From Sutcliffiella tianshenii (GTDB taxonomy: Bacteria > Bacillota > Bacilli > Bacillales > Bacillaceae_I), in assembly GCF_016908565.1 (NCBI RefSeq), contig NZ_JAFBED010000002.1, forward strand, positions 310,001-374,000: DNA of 64,000 nt, read 5' to 3'. Made by a program: the position numbers and the translations under genes. Numbering within the stretch: the stretch's first letter is position 1; each line of letters opens with the position of its first letter. The notes beneath the pieces were generated by a model. That model was not told where the DNA came from and did not search any database. It saw only the letters and a list, made by a program, of their open reading frames with translations. Below are positions 7,434 through 15,676 of the stretch, in pieces.

Positions 7434-7955
7434 TTATGCCAGCCGGATAATTCTCCTGACCCTCCTGAAAAATATAATATTGACCACCATTGTAAATACA
7501 TAAAAAATGAATGAATAGATCGATGACCAGCTCTTGAATTGAAACAGATTGAATTGTAGGGATACAAGTTCCAGACAAGTTAAAAGTAACGCCCAAAACA
7601 GCGTGTAGATGAGCCAATTTGGTTTATATTTGGAATAAAAGTACAGGGCAATGATAATGGGTGGTGGATAAACCAATGTCTGCAATACAACATCAAAGAT
7701 TTCGGCATGTGCGTAATCCAGCGTGTCGTAGAAGTCCAAAGGATGCTCTGCAAATAGCGATTCAAGTGTGGTTGTAATGAATAGATTGAACAAATATATG
7801 GAGGACACCTCCACTGCAGACAGTTGACTCTCTCTTTTCAACAAAAAGTAAAGAACACCAAGAACGAGTATGGTAATCGCGATTGTATAAATTTCATTTT
7901 CATCAAATTGCTTTGGTATAATCGGTTTGAATATATTGGAGTAAACATTATTCAT
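7434..7955 (-). CDS. Integral membrane protein, CBO0543-like
   Basis: A 173-residue protein with about five hydrophobic segments (for example IYTIAITILVLGVLYFLL near residue 22) and a basic tail (RRVRRIIRLA). Its length and hydrophobic pattern are like the small CBO0543-type membrane proteins common in Bacillaceae, whose function is not known. Its ATG overlaps the TGA of the upstream membrane-protein gene by 4 bases, so the two are translationally coupled. The patatin gene follows. No catalytic motif is visible. Confidence 0.6.
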   Translation of the reverse strand: MNNVYSNIFKPIIPKQFDENEIYTIAITILVLGVLYFLLKRESQLSAVEVSSIYLFNLFITTTLESLFAEHPLDFYDTLDYAHAEIFDVVLQTLVYPPPIIIALYFYSKYKPNWLIYTLFWALLLTCLELVSLQFNLFQFKSWSSIYSFIFYVFTMVVNIIFFRRVRRIIRLA

Positions 7956-8434
7956 GGCTGCAACCTTTCTTTCATCATCAATCGTTTCAAATACTTTTTA
8001 ATCACAAATGTGACGAAAACGACAATAAAGGCAAATGCTATATCAATGAACGGATACCAATGCTCTCCTTTTTGTTCGAGGACACCGAGTGAAAGATAGA
8101 ACATTTCACTTGCTGCCACAAATGCAGCCCATGCAATGATACTGGAGATTTTAATGAAGGTGTTATTTGAAAGAAAGAGAAAAATGATCCCTATCAATAG
8201 AACCGGCAAAATGATACCAAAATGCAGCTTTATCGATATTTTTGCCCACATACTATCTGCAATGCTGATTCGTTCATATGGAGAAAACAGCTTATAGTAA
8301 GTATTTTGACAAAGGTATGATGTCAGGAGAAATAATAGCATGAGATAAAAGGTTGAGAATTTCCTTTTATAGATATGGAAAAGGAACAAACTGAGGATGG
8401 AAACTGTAAGAGTGATGCAAAAAGCTAGAATCAT
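7952..8434 (-). CDS. Integral membrane protein of unknown function
   Basis: A 160-residue protein with about five hydrophobic segments, starting at once with a membrane helix (MILAFCITLTVSILSLFLF) and ending in a basic tail. It is the first gene of a leftward unit with the 173-residue membrane protein (4-base ATGA overlap) and then the patatin lipase. It shares size and general pattern with its neighbour, which could reflect an ancient duplication, but I see no clear residue-level match by eye. Function unknown. Confidence 0.6.
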   Translation of the reverse strand: MILAFCITLTVSILSLFLFHIYKRKFSTFYLMLLFLLTSYLCQNTYYKLFSPYERISIADSMWAKISIKLHFGIILPVLLIGIIFLFLSNNTFIKISSIIAWAAFVAASEMFYLSLGVLEQKGEHWYPFIDIAFAFIVVFVTFVIKKYLKRLMMKERLQP

Positions 8435-8708
8435 GTGTGTAACTCCTAAGTTTTGTCATTTCAATCTTAGTATTGCAATAGAGGAACAAATCATACTTTA
8501 TTCAGCTATATGTTGGATAATTAATTCATAATGAGTTTCAAGTACTAATCCGGAGTAAATATAACTTAATTAAGAACGAAGAAATTTTCTTTATTTCACC
8601 AAAATTTATTTGAAAAATCTTTATATAACGGCAATAGGTTAAAACTGCATTAAAACTATTCTAAGAAAACTCTTCATTCTAAATGATGAAAAAGTCCCAT
8701 TTTTCATA
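8435..8708. other. AT-rich intergenic region
   Basis: About 270 AT-rich bases between two divergent units. I see no gene or strong hairpin. It should hold the leftward promoter of the membrane-protein/patatin unit, which I could not place with confidence. The rightward promoter is listed separately. Confidence 0.5.
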
Positions 8709-8737
8709 TTGTTTATTCTATATAAAGAACTTATAAT
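8709..8737 (+). promoter_or_regulatory. Sigma-A-like promoter of the SGNH hydrolase gene
   Basis: TTGTTT, 17 bases, TATAAT. The -10 is consensus and the -35 matches 3 of 6. It lies about 30 bases before the AAAGGGGG Shine-Dalgarno of the gene at 8782. Confidence 0.55.
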
Positions 8738-8781
8738 ATGATAGATTCATAGAAAAATTTTACTATAAAGGGGGACTATGG

Positions 8782-10128
8782 TTGAAGATTAAACGCTATT
8801 CGTTACTGTTTGCTTTTTTGCTTGTTTTTAATGTTTTCGCTTCCACTGCTGTGTTTGCGGAGGATAATCCTGAGGATGTCCCGCCGACGATTGTTTCGCT
8901 CGGTGATTCGATTTCCTACGGATACAATTTAGGTGATAATTCAACAGCATCTCCAAATGCTTTCCCAAATTTGATTGCAGGTGGATTTCCTGATGTAATC
9001 AATTTAAGCAAGCCTGGAATAACCTCTGATATGCTTCTAGCTGGTATGAACGAGCAGGTGTTGATGACCCTTGCAGAGGCAGATCTAATTACAATCAATA
9101 TTGGAAGCAATGATTTACTTCAGGCTATTGATTATAAAGTTCTGTTGGGCTCTGGTATACCTATTGATGATGCGAAGAAAGCAGAACTTGAACCAAAAGT
9201 TACAGCTGCAGCCATGAAATTAGCTGGGAATCTACAAGTAATTATCGGGAAAATAAGAGAAAAATCAACGGCCCCGATCTTTCTTTATAATATCTACAAT
9301 CCATTCGGACAAAGTCAAGATCCATTCGCAGGCTCTGTACATACTCTTGGAGAAATGATTGTAAATAAAGTGAATGGAGATGTAATTTCTAAAGCTGGAT
9401 TGTTTCCAGGGATTTATGTACTTGATGCATATCAAGCTTTTGATGGGAACCAACACGTGTTTGTAATGCTAAAACCTGAAATAAATGAATTTATCCATCC
9501 GACTCAGGCTGGTCATGTAGCTCTTGCGGCATTAGCAGACCACCAGTTGGCTATCATCTTCCCTGAAGACCCTGAAGAACCTCCTTTAGAAGTGAATGTA
9601 CTGGTTTCTGAAGAGGAAGAAACTGAAGGACCGATCGAAGTATTGATCCAAACCAACAAAGATGATTCGATTACAGCTCTCAAGTGGCTAAAGGGATCTG
9701 ATTTGACTGAGGAAAATTTCATCAGTGAGGGCAATGAAATCAGTTTGGAAACCTTCTCCTTTGAAGTTGCTGAAAACGGAACCTATACTGTGTACGTTGA
9801 ATCCAATGAAAAAATTGTCCTATTGAAGTTCACCATTGATAATATCAAAGCACCACCAGTCGAAGAGGAAGAGCCGCCAGTTGAAGAAGAACCACCTGTA
9901 GAGGAAGAAAAGCCTCCAGTTGAAGAGGAAAAGCCCCCAGTTAAAGAAGAACCTAAAGAAGAAAAGCCTCCTGTAAAAGAGGAAACAAAAAAGCCATCTA
10001 GTGGGAATAAACTGCCTAATACAGCAACGAACTCTTATAACTATCTGGTTATGGGGTCGGGAATGCTTGTGGTAGGGTTCTCAGTAATGGTAACTTCAAG
10101 AGTAAGAAATCGTAAAGTGAACCGATAA
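8782..10128 (+). CDS. Cell-wall-anchored SGNH/GDSL hydrolase
   Basis: A secreted esterase-type protein of 448 residues: signal peptide 1-26, SGNH hydrolase domain about 33-258, a small beta-rich domain about 265-355, a PPVEEE-type Pro/Glu repeat region about 360-405, the sorting signal LPNTA at 411-415, a hydrophobic helix and the basic tail RNRKVNR. Block I GDSIS gives nucleophile Ser43, block III is GSND (109-111 region) and block V is HP (His239). The aspartate usually three residues before this histidine is Glu236. LPNTA rather than LPXTG suggests a specialised (class D type) sortase. It starts with TTG 7 bases after AAAGGGGG; the upstream ATG is out of frame and stops after four codons. 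It is transcribed alone. Confidence 0.85.
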   Translation: MKIKRYSLLFAFLLVFNVFASTAVFAEDNPEDVPPTIVSLGDSISYGYNLGDNSTASPNAFPNLIAGGFPDVINLSKPGITSDMLLAGMNEQVLMTLAEADLITINIGSNDLLQAIDYKVLLGSGIPIDDAKKAELEPKVTAAAMKLAGNLQVIIGKIREKSTAPIFLYNIYNPFGQSQDPFAGSVHTLGEMIVNKVNGDVISKAGLFPGIYVLDAYQAFDGNQHVFVMLKPEINEFIHPTQAGHVALAALADHQLAIIFPEDPEEPPLEVNVLVSEEEETEGPIEVLIQTNKDDSITALKWLKGSDLTEENFISEGNEISLETFSFEVAENGTYTVYVESNEKIVLLKFTIDNIKAPPVEEEEPPVEEEPPVEEEKPPVEEEKPPVKEEPKEEKPPVKEETKKPSSGNKLPNTATNSYNYLVMGSGMLVVGFSVMVTSRVRNRKVNR

Positions 10129-10132
10129 TACA

Positions 10133-10172
10133 AAGGCCCCCCATTTGACCATTAAATGGGGGGCCTTATTAT
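10133..10172. terminator. Strong bidirectional terminator between the SGNH hydrolase gene and lsrF
   Basis: A perfect 14-bp stem AAGGCCCCCCATTT / AAATGGGGGGCCTT, then TTATTATTTT on the plus strand and TTTGTATT on the minus strand. It serves two convergent transcripts. Confidence 0.85.
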
Positions 10173-10211
10173 TTTGGAAGAAGCTTATAATACTAAGTCA
10201 CATCCTCAGGA

Positions 10212-11000
10212 TTATGCCTTCACCTTTGCAGTTGTTTCATAAAGCTCCAACGCTTCCTTGACATTATAATTCTTTTTGACGATTGCATGGATGGCCTTAA
10301 TCATCGCTTCGGGCTGCTCGGATTGCCAGATGTTCCGTCCCATATCCACTCCCGCAGCTCCCTGCCTCATGGCATTGTAAGTGATTTCCAGCGCTTCCTT
10401 TATTGTATCGAACTTTGGCCCTCCTGCTATGACAATGGGCACAGGACATTTACTGGTAACCTGCTCGAAATTTTCGCAGTAATAGGTTTTTACGATATCC
10501 GCTCCCATTTCAGCCGTAACCCTGGAGGCAAGTGCGAGAAATCTTGTATCCCTTTTCTCTAGCTCCTTCCCTACTGCCGTTATCCCTAGCACTGGGAGAC
10601 CAAAATCATGCGCTTCACTTACTACATGAGCAAGATTGGTGATCGTCTGGGTTTCGTATTTCGACCCTACAAAAACAGACACTCCCACTCCCACTACATT
10701 GTGGCGGACGGCCTCTTTCATGGAGGTGACTATCGTTTCGTTGGAAAGGTCATTTAACACGGTAGGTCCCCCGGAAACTCTGAGCACCATCGGTTTTTCC
10801 GTATCCTCCGGTATGCAGGCGGCAAGCGTTCCTCTGGTTAAGTATAGCGAATCCGTATATGGAAGTAGATCCTTAACTGTTTCCCCGGGTTTTTCCAGAC
10901 CTGTTATCGGTCCGAGAAAGTAACCATGATCGATCGCAAGCATAACCGCCCTTCCGTTTGGAAGTATTTTATTTAGCCGGTTTTTAAATCCCCATGTCAT
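10212..11000 (-). CDS. lsrF: 3-hydroxy-5-phosphonooxypentane-2,4-dione thiolase
   Basis: A class I aldolase-fold enzyme of 262 residues that removes phospho-AI-2 by transferring an acetyl group to CoA. It shows AIDHGYFLGP near the start, the Schiff-base lysine strand IVKTYY in the middle, and the phosphate-binding VIAGGP and AGVDMGRNIW segments. It is shorter than the about 290-residue E. coli protein, mainly at the N-terminus. It is the last gene of the leftward arm lsrR-lsrK-cupin-lsrF, 22 bases after the cupin gene, whereas in E. coli lsrF follows lsrB. The family and context are both clear. Confidence 0.88.
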   Translation of the reverse strand: MTWGFKNRLNKILPNGRAVMLAIDHGYFLGPITGLEKPGETVKDLLPYTDSLYLTRGTLAACIPEDTEKPMVLRVSGGPTVLNDLSNETIVTSMKEAVRHNVVGVGVSVFVGSKYETQTITNLAHVVSEAHDFGLPVLGITAVGKELEKRDTRFLALASRVTAEMGADIVKTYYCENFEQVTSKCPVPIVIAGGPKFDTIKEALEITYNAMRQGAAGVDMGRNIWQSEQPEAMIKAIHAIVKKNYNVKEALELYETTAKVKA

Positions 11001-11022
11001 TTCACTTCACTCCTTCTATCTT

Positions 11023-11376
11023 TTATATTTGTGGTCTATCGATGACAATCGAGTCATTCTTTCCTATATGTGGTGACTTGATAAAGACAGCTTTAAAAAG
11101 ACTGCTTGATTGATTGATAAGATAATGGGAGTCTCCGGGACTGCATTGAATCATATCTCCCGGTTTCGCTTCCACCCTTTCACTATTAATATAAAAATCA
11201 ATCTCCCCCTCCAAAATGTAGAAGATCTCCTCGCATTCTGTATGATAATGGTTCGGAAAATCCTGACCCGGCTTCAGTACGACAACCCCGACATCCACGT
11301 TTGGACCTTTTGTCAAATATTTGGGGCCGTTATCACCAAAACGGTACTCAAAATCATTTTCATTCACCTTTTTCAT
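11023..11376 (-). CDS. Small cupin protein in the lsr locus
   Basis: A 117-residue single-domain cupin. Motif 1 is visible as NHYHTECEEIFYILEGE (metal ligands His, His, Glu) and motif 2 as PGDMIQCSPGDSHYLIN. It sits between lsrK and lsrF with gaps of 24 and 22 bases. No LsrG-type gene occurs in the locus. In enterics LsrG isomerises phospho-AI-2 before LsrF acts. A metal-binding cupin is chemically able to catalyse such an isomerisation, so it may replace LsrG. That is inference from position and fold only. A sensor or sugar-isomerase role is possible. Confidence 0.75.
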   Translation of the reverse strand: MKKVNENDFEYRFGDNGPKYLTKGPNVDVGVVVLKPGQDFPNHYHTECEEIFYILEGEIDFYINSERVEAKPGDMIQCSPGDSHYLINQSSSLFKAVFIKSPHIGKNDSIVIDRPQI

Positions 11377-11400
11377 TTTCTGCCCCTCCTTTCGCTCGTT

Positions 11401-12969
11401 CTATAATCCTGGTGCCTTCCACATATGCGTTGTTACACCCCTATCAGCCAGGTTCAGCTGTGATTCATACACTTTTCGCCATTTCTCATAGATTTTTAGA
11501 TATTCATGATGATTGCCCATCCTTGGCTGGAAGGTCCTCTCCCAAACGACAACTGAATCTGCAGCTTCCTTGATAGATGAATAGATTCCGGCACCGATCG
11601 CCGCATATAAAGCTGTGCCCAATGCAGCAGCTTCTTTAATGACCGGCACTTTTACCGGGACACCAAGAACATCCGCAAGGGTCTGGCTCCACAATCTCCC
11701 CTTTGAAGCGCCACCTGCAAATATCACTTCTTCCGGGTAATGACCTGTCACTTCTTCTATTAGCTTTAAGTTTCCTAGAGTGATGAGTGCTGCGTTTTCC
11801 TGGAGTGATCTGAACATTTCCATTTTTCCGGTCTTTTGGGGATCTATACTGAGGTTAATGAAGGATGGTGCTGCATGGCGCCAAGATACATAATTCATGA
11901 CATCGGAGAATACAGGAATGATTCCATTGGATCCTGCCGGAACATGCTGAGCTTTCTCTTCCAGTATTTCATAAGCATCCCTGCCGGTGATTTTGGCCTC
12001 TTCGACTTCCTTCTCGCAAAAGGCATCTCTGAACCAACGCATGACAAGACCGGGAAAGAAAGCAATGGCCTCTAATTGCCATTGTCCTTCGACCGCGTGG
12101 CAATTTACTCGAAGACGCCCTTTGGGATCCATGTAGGGCTTCTCCACGTTCACCTCCTGTTGCCAAAATGATCCGCCGGAGACGACCGTTTGATTTGTCG
12201 AAATGGCACCAACACCGACAGAAGCCATCTGGGCATCGCCTCCACCTGAAACAACCAAGGTTTCCGGGCATAGTCCAGTCAGTGCTGCTGTTTCTATTGA
12301 AACTTTTCCAAGGACGGTTCCTGCTTCATGAACCTTCGGGAAGATCGAATCCTTGATTTCACACCTCGACGCTATTTGTTTTTGCCACTCTCTTTTTTCA
12401 AGGTTAAAGATTCCGCTCGTACAACCGTTGGATGGATCTACTTGGAGGATGCCTGACAATTTATAGAGAATCCAATCGTTGATCATCGTGATACATGAAG
12501 TTGCTTCATATATTTCCGGTTTATGTTTCTTCAACCACAACAGGCGCGGGATCGCTCCAAGTGCAAACGTCTGTCCGGACTCGGCATATAAATCCATTTC
12601 TATCTTTTCATCCGACATCTTTAAATCTGATACCTCAACGCCTGCTCTGGCATCCACATTGGCACATGCCCAGATTTCCTGTCCGTTCTGGTTATATAGG
12701 ACAAAACCTTCCCTCATACTTGTTGCGCTTACCGCTTTTATGTCTGATGGAAGGATTCCTGTATCCTGCAATACTTCCTTGACGCAATGAATGACGAGTT
12801 CCCAATTGGATGCCGTATCAAAGTTCATCGATCCCGGTACTCCCTCATCAGGCAAGTGTGTCCACTCTTTTTGCGACACACCTATTTGTTGTCCTTTGCG
12901 ATCAAACAAGACTGCCCGAATACTTCCTGTACCGGCATCAAAGGCCAAAACGTAATCCATGCTACACAT
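11401..12969 (-). CDS. lsrK: Autoinducer-2 kinase
   Basis: A FGGY-family kinase of about 520 residues that phosphorylates imported AI-2 in the cytosol, trapping it and making the inducer of LsrR. The ATP-loop LAFDAGTGSIRAVLFD and the SATSMREGFVLYN and WACANVDARA segments closely match E. coli LsrK as I recall it. A second phosphate-binding region (VVSGGGDAQMASVG) follows. Start: ATG at 12969 lies only 3 bases from GGAGG; the ATG at 12960 (MDYVLAFD) lies 12 bases away and fits the family better. Both overlap or abut the lsrR stop, so the genes are translationally coupled. Confidence 0.9.
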   Translation of the reverse strand: MCSMDYVLAFDAGTGSIRAVLFDRKGQQIGVSQKEWTHLPDEGVPGSMNFDTASNWELVIHCVKEVLQDTGILPSDIKAVSATSMREGFVLYNQNGQEIWACANVDARAGVEVSDLKMSDEKIEMDLYAESGQTFALGAIPRLLWLKKHKPEIYEATSCITMINDWILYKLSGILQVDPSNGCTSGIFNLEKREWQKQIASRCEIKDSIFPKVHEAGTVLGKVSIETAALTGLCPETLVVSGGGDAQMASVGVGAISTNQTVVSGGSFWQQEVNVEKPYMDPKGRLRVNCHAVEGQWQLEAIAFFPGLVMRWFRDAFCEKEVEEAKITGRDAYEILEEKAQHVPAGSNGIIPVFSDVMNYVSWRHAAPSFINLSIDPQKTGKMEMFRSLQENAALITLGNLKLIEEVTGHYPEEVIFAGGASKGRLWSQTLADVLGVPVKVPVIKEAAALGTALYAAIGAGIYSSIKEAADSVVVWERTFQPRMGNHHEYLKIYEKWRKVYESQLNLADRGVTTHMWKAPGL

Positions 12970-13906
12970 TCACCTCCATTTTCATCAAAGCCCTTGCAGT
13001 CGTTTCATCTGTCACTAATGTATGAATATAGCCGCCTTTCAAAGCGCCATAAATCGCATCAAGCTTTTTGTCGCCTCCAGCGACGGCAAGAACATTGTTC
13101 ATTTCTTTTAATCTGTTAATATCCAAGCCTATCAACCTTTTATGATGTGGCAGTGGAATCACATTTCCATCCCGATCAAAGAATTGCCCCAGTATGTCAC
13201 CGACTGCATGCCGCTGCTTGATGAAGGTAAGTTCATTCAGTGTCATTTTTTCTTCCTGGATGATGGTGGCATCAGGGGATACCCCCCCTATCCCGACAAG
13301 AATGTACTTGGATAGCGTGCCAAGCTCCAGAATATCTTTGATGGAAGGCTCAGATAAAAAGCTTTCAGCCATCTCTTCAGAGGAAGCAAGGAAAGGTGCC
13401 GGAATGATGGAAATATGATGAAACTTCTCCATCCCTCTATCCGAGGAGCTCCGATTATGGAGATAATAGTTGACCCCTCCTGTCAATGTGACGACACATA
13501 CATTCAAGTTCGGGTCCAAGGCCAGATAATCTATGGTGCGAGAAACCGCTTTGCCCCATCCAAGCCCTATCAAATCATCCGGCTGGAGTTTGTGTTGTAT
13601 ATATTGTGCCGCTGCCCTTGAAAGACTATCACTCAAGTCCCTTATATCAGGCGGGGTCGGGATGATAAAAGCGTTAGGTAGTGAAAAAGCTTCTTTGAAT
13701 TCTTTTTCCATGCCTAAGCAATTCGTCCCCATCCCTCTAATATTGAATTGGACCACTCCCTCCATCCTCGCCCGTTCAAGGAGCCTTACCACCTTGGTAC
13801 GTGAGACTTCAAGAAGTTCAGCAATTTCATTCTGGGTCATATTGTCCTTATAGTAGTACCAAGCAACTTTTATTAGAAGGTTTTCTGTAAACTTATCCTG
13901 TATCAT
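12962..13906 (-). CDS. lsrR: SorC/DeoR-family repressor of the lsr genes
   Basis: A regulator of about 314 residues with an N-terminal helix-turn-helix (MTQNEIAELLEVSRTKVVRLL) and a C-terminal sugar-phosphate-binding domain (LIGLGWGKAVSRTIDYL, GVGGVSPDATI). LsrR represses lsr transcription until phospho-AI-2 binds. The frame opens at a TTG at 13927, but GAGGAG lies inside that extension, 10 bases before the ATG at 13906, so I start there. It is the first gene of the leftward arm and faces lsrA across a 260-base control region holding inverted repeats. Confidence 0.88.
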   Translation of the reverse strand: MIQDKFTENLLIKVAWYYYKDNMTQNEIAELLEVSRTKVVRLLERARMEGVVQFNIRGMGTNCLGMEKEFKEAFSLPNAFIIPTPPDIRDLSDSLSRAAAQYIQHKLQPDDLIGLGWGKAVSRTIDYLALDPNLNVCVVTLTGGVNYYLHNRSSSDRGMEKFHHISIIPAPFLASSEEMAESFLSEPSIKDILELGTLSKYILVGIGGVSPDATIIQEEKMTLNELTFIKQRHAVGDILGQFFDRDGNVIPLPHHKRLIGLDINRLKEMNNVLAVAGGDKKLDAIYGALKGGYIHTLVTDETTARALMKMEVNV

Positions 13907-13943
13907 CTGCTGTACACTCCTCAACAAATGTGCGACATGTAAA

Positions 13944-13968
13944 TTTATGTTCTTGCTTCATGAACAAT
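13944..13968. promoter_or_regulatory. Candidate LsrR operator next to lsrR
   Basis: TGTTC and GAACA flank 9 bases (13948-13966), preceded by AAATTTA. The same AAATTTAT-TGTTC string recurs at the lsrA-proximal site. It lies about 40 bases before the lsrR start, where a repressor could autoregulate. Confidence 0.45.
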
Positions 13969-14084
13969 ATATCCAGCCTGATTTTATAAAAGAACTGAAA
14001 TTGATCTTTAGGAAAAAATAATGCAGATGGTGGAATAATTGATATCCCTGCTGTGTAAATAATTAACAAGCATCCAAAGACAGG

Positions 14085-14117
14085 TGAACATATTATTGCA
14101 GCAAATTTATATGTTCA
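14085..14117. promoter_or_regulatory. Candidate LsrR operator next to lsrA
   Basis: A perfect 8-bp inverted repeat TGAACATA / TATGTTCA with a 17-base spacer, about 50 bases before the lsrA start. It shares TGAACA/TGTTC half-sites with the lsrR-proximal element. Binding by LsrR is inferred from position and symmetry. Confidence 0.55.
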
Positions 14118-14118
14118 A

Positions 14119-14133
14119 TTGAAAGCGCTTAAA
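14119..14133. promoter_or_regulatory. cre-like site (CcpA) upstream of lsrA
   Basis: TTGAAAGCGCTTAAA matches the catabolite-responsive consensus TGWAANCGNTNWCA at 13 of 14 positions. It lies between the inverted repeat and the lsrA ribosome-binding site, a good place for catabolite repression of AI-2 uptake. Confidence 0.55.
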
Positions 14134-14167
14134 TCATTTGAACCCCATGAAGGTGGTGAAGGAAAAA

Positions 14168-15676
14168 ATGACGGCAAATTCCATTCCCCTACTGCAAGTA
14201 GAAGAAATATCCAAGCGCTTTTCGGGAAATCCGGTACTAAAGGATGTTTCTCTATCACTGGACAGTGGGGAGATCCATGCCATAGTCGGTGGAAATGGAG
14301 CAGGCAAGTCCACTTTGATGAAGATTATTACCGGTTTATATAAAGCTGATAGTGGTGTGATGAAGATCAAGGGGAAAAAGGTACAATTCTCTTCCACTCA
14401 CGAAGCACATCAACACGGAATCTACCTTGTGCCGCAAGAACCGCTTATTTTCCCTAATATGACAGTGGAAGAAAATATACTCATAGGTATTCCGGGTAAA
14501 AAGACCACCTTGCAGAATAAAGTCAAAAATCTAATATCAAGACTTGGATGGAAGTTGAGTCTGCATGAAACAGGACTGTCTTTATCCATTGCGGAAAAAC
14601 AGTTGGTGGAGATCATCCGGGGGCTTGTCCGGGAGGCGGACATATTGATTTTAGATGAACCTACCTCCACTCTTACCTTTGGTGAAATAGACTCCCTATT
14701 CAGTACTATTAATCAGTTGAAATGCGAAGGAATGGGTTTGTTTTACATCACCCATCGTTTTGGAGAAATCTTCAGGATGGCAGATAAAATTTCAGTCTTG
14801 CGGGATGGTGTCATTTCAGCTCAAGGCCATGTCAAAGAATTTAACTATGAAAAGCTTTTAGTCAGCCTATTGCCAGAAAATGCGGAAGTCTCTTCATGCA
14901 CGGACCAATTCCATCAGAATTCACATGAGAAAGAGAAATCCACTATCTTACAGATTGCAAACCTGACAGGGCGAGGCTTCGAGGATGTATCACTTTCTCT
15001 TTCCTCCGGAGAAATATTGGGAATTGCCGGGGTGGTTGGCGCAGGAAGGACAGAGCTTGCTGAATCAATTGCCGGGATATCAAAACCGATAGATGGAACA
15101 ATCCATTTCAGCGGGGAGGAAATCAGTGCTATCAATATCAGGAATAGGATTGATAAAGGTTTGATCTATGTACCAGAGGATAGACATAAACATGGTATTT
15201 TCTCACTTACTTCCATTCAAAGCAATATATCCTCCACCATCCTTCATCGCCTCAGTAAAGTATTATTGCCATTTGCTTCAGAAAGCTCCCTTGCGTCGGA
15301 ATATGTATCAAAATTCAAAATAAAAGCCACCTCCCCCCTTCAGAATTTGGAGGATCTTTCGGGTGGAAATCAACAAAAGGTGGTGCTTTCCAGGTGTCTT
15401 GCTGCCGATCCAAAAGTAATCATATTAGATGAACCAACCCGTGGCATTGATGCCAATGCAAGGGAAGATATCTATCAGATCATTCATCAATTGCGTCAGC
15501 GGGGACTGGCGGTTCTTCTCATTTCTTCTGATATCGAAGAAATTGTCAGTCTTAGCGATAGAGTCATCATCCTATATGAAGGTAAGCTTGTGAAAACCCT
15601 TCAAAAAGACGAGATTTCCCCTGATACAATTGCTGCTTATGCGTTTGGGGTAGATAATGAGGTGATCGTCAGATGA
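14168..15676 (+). CDS. lsrA: AI-2 import ATP-binding protein
   Basis: A duplicated sugar-type ABC ATPase of 502 residues. The first domain has Walker A GGNGAGKST and Walker B DILILDEPT. The second has the degenerate Walker A GVVGAGRTE usual in this class, signature LSGGNQQKV and Walker B VIILDEPTRGID. It powers the LsrCD channel. The frame opens at a TTG at 14138, but AGGTGG and GAAGG lie within that extension just before ATG 14168 (MTANSIPLL), so I start there. It is first in the rightward arm and overlaps lsrC by 4 bases (ATGA). Confidence 0.9.
   Translation: MTANSIPLLQVEEISKRFSGNPVLKDVSLSLDSGEIHAIVGGNGAGKSTLMKIITGLYKADSGVMKIKGKKVQFSSTHEAHQHGIYLVPQEPLIFPNMTVEENILIGIPGKKTTLQNKVKNLISRLGWKLSLHETGLSLSIAEKQLVEIIRGLVREADILILDEPTSTLTFGEIDSLFSTINQLKCEGMGLFYITHRFGEIFRMADKISVLRDGVISAQGHVKEFNYEKLLVSLLPENAEVSSCTDQFHQNSHEKEKSTILQIANLTGRGFEDVSLSLSSGEILGIAGVVGAGRTELAESIAGISKPIDGTIHFSGEEISAINIRNRIDKGLIYVPEDRHKHGIFSLTSIQSNISSTILHRLSKVLLPFASESSLASEYVSKFKIKATSPLQNLEDLSGGNQQKVVLSRCLAADPKVIILDEPTRGIDANAREDIYQIIHQLRQRGLAVLLISSDIEEIVSLSDRVIILYEGKLVKTLQKDEISPDTIAAYAFGVDNEVIVR

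Noticed and set aside
6443-8434. CBASS defence system
   Set aside because: Only the patatin resembles a CBASS effector; no CD-NTase cyclase or ubiquitin-like accessory gene is adjacent.
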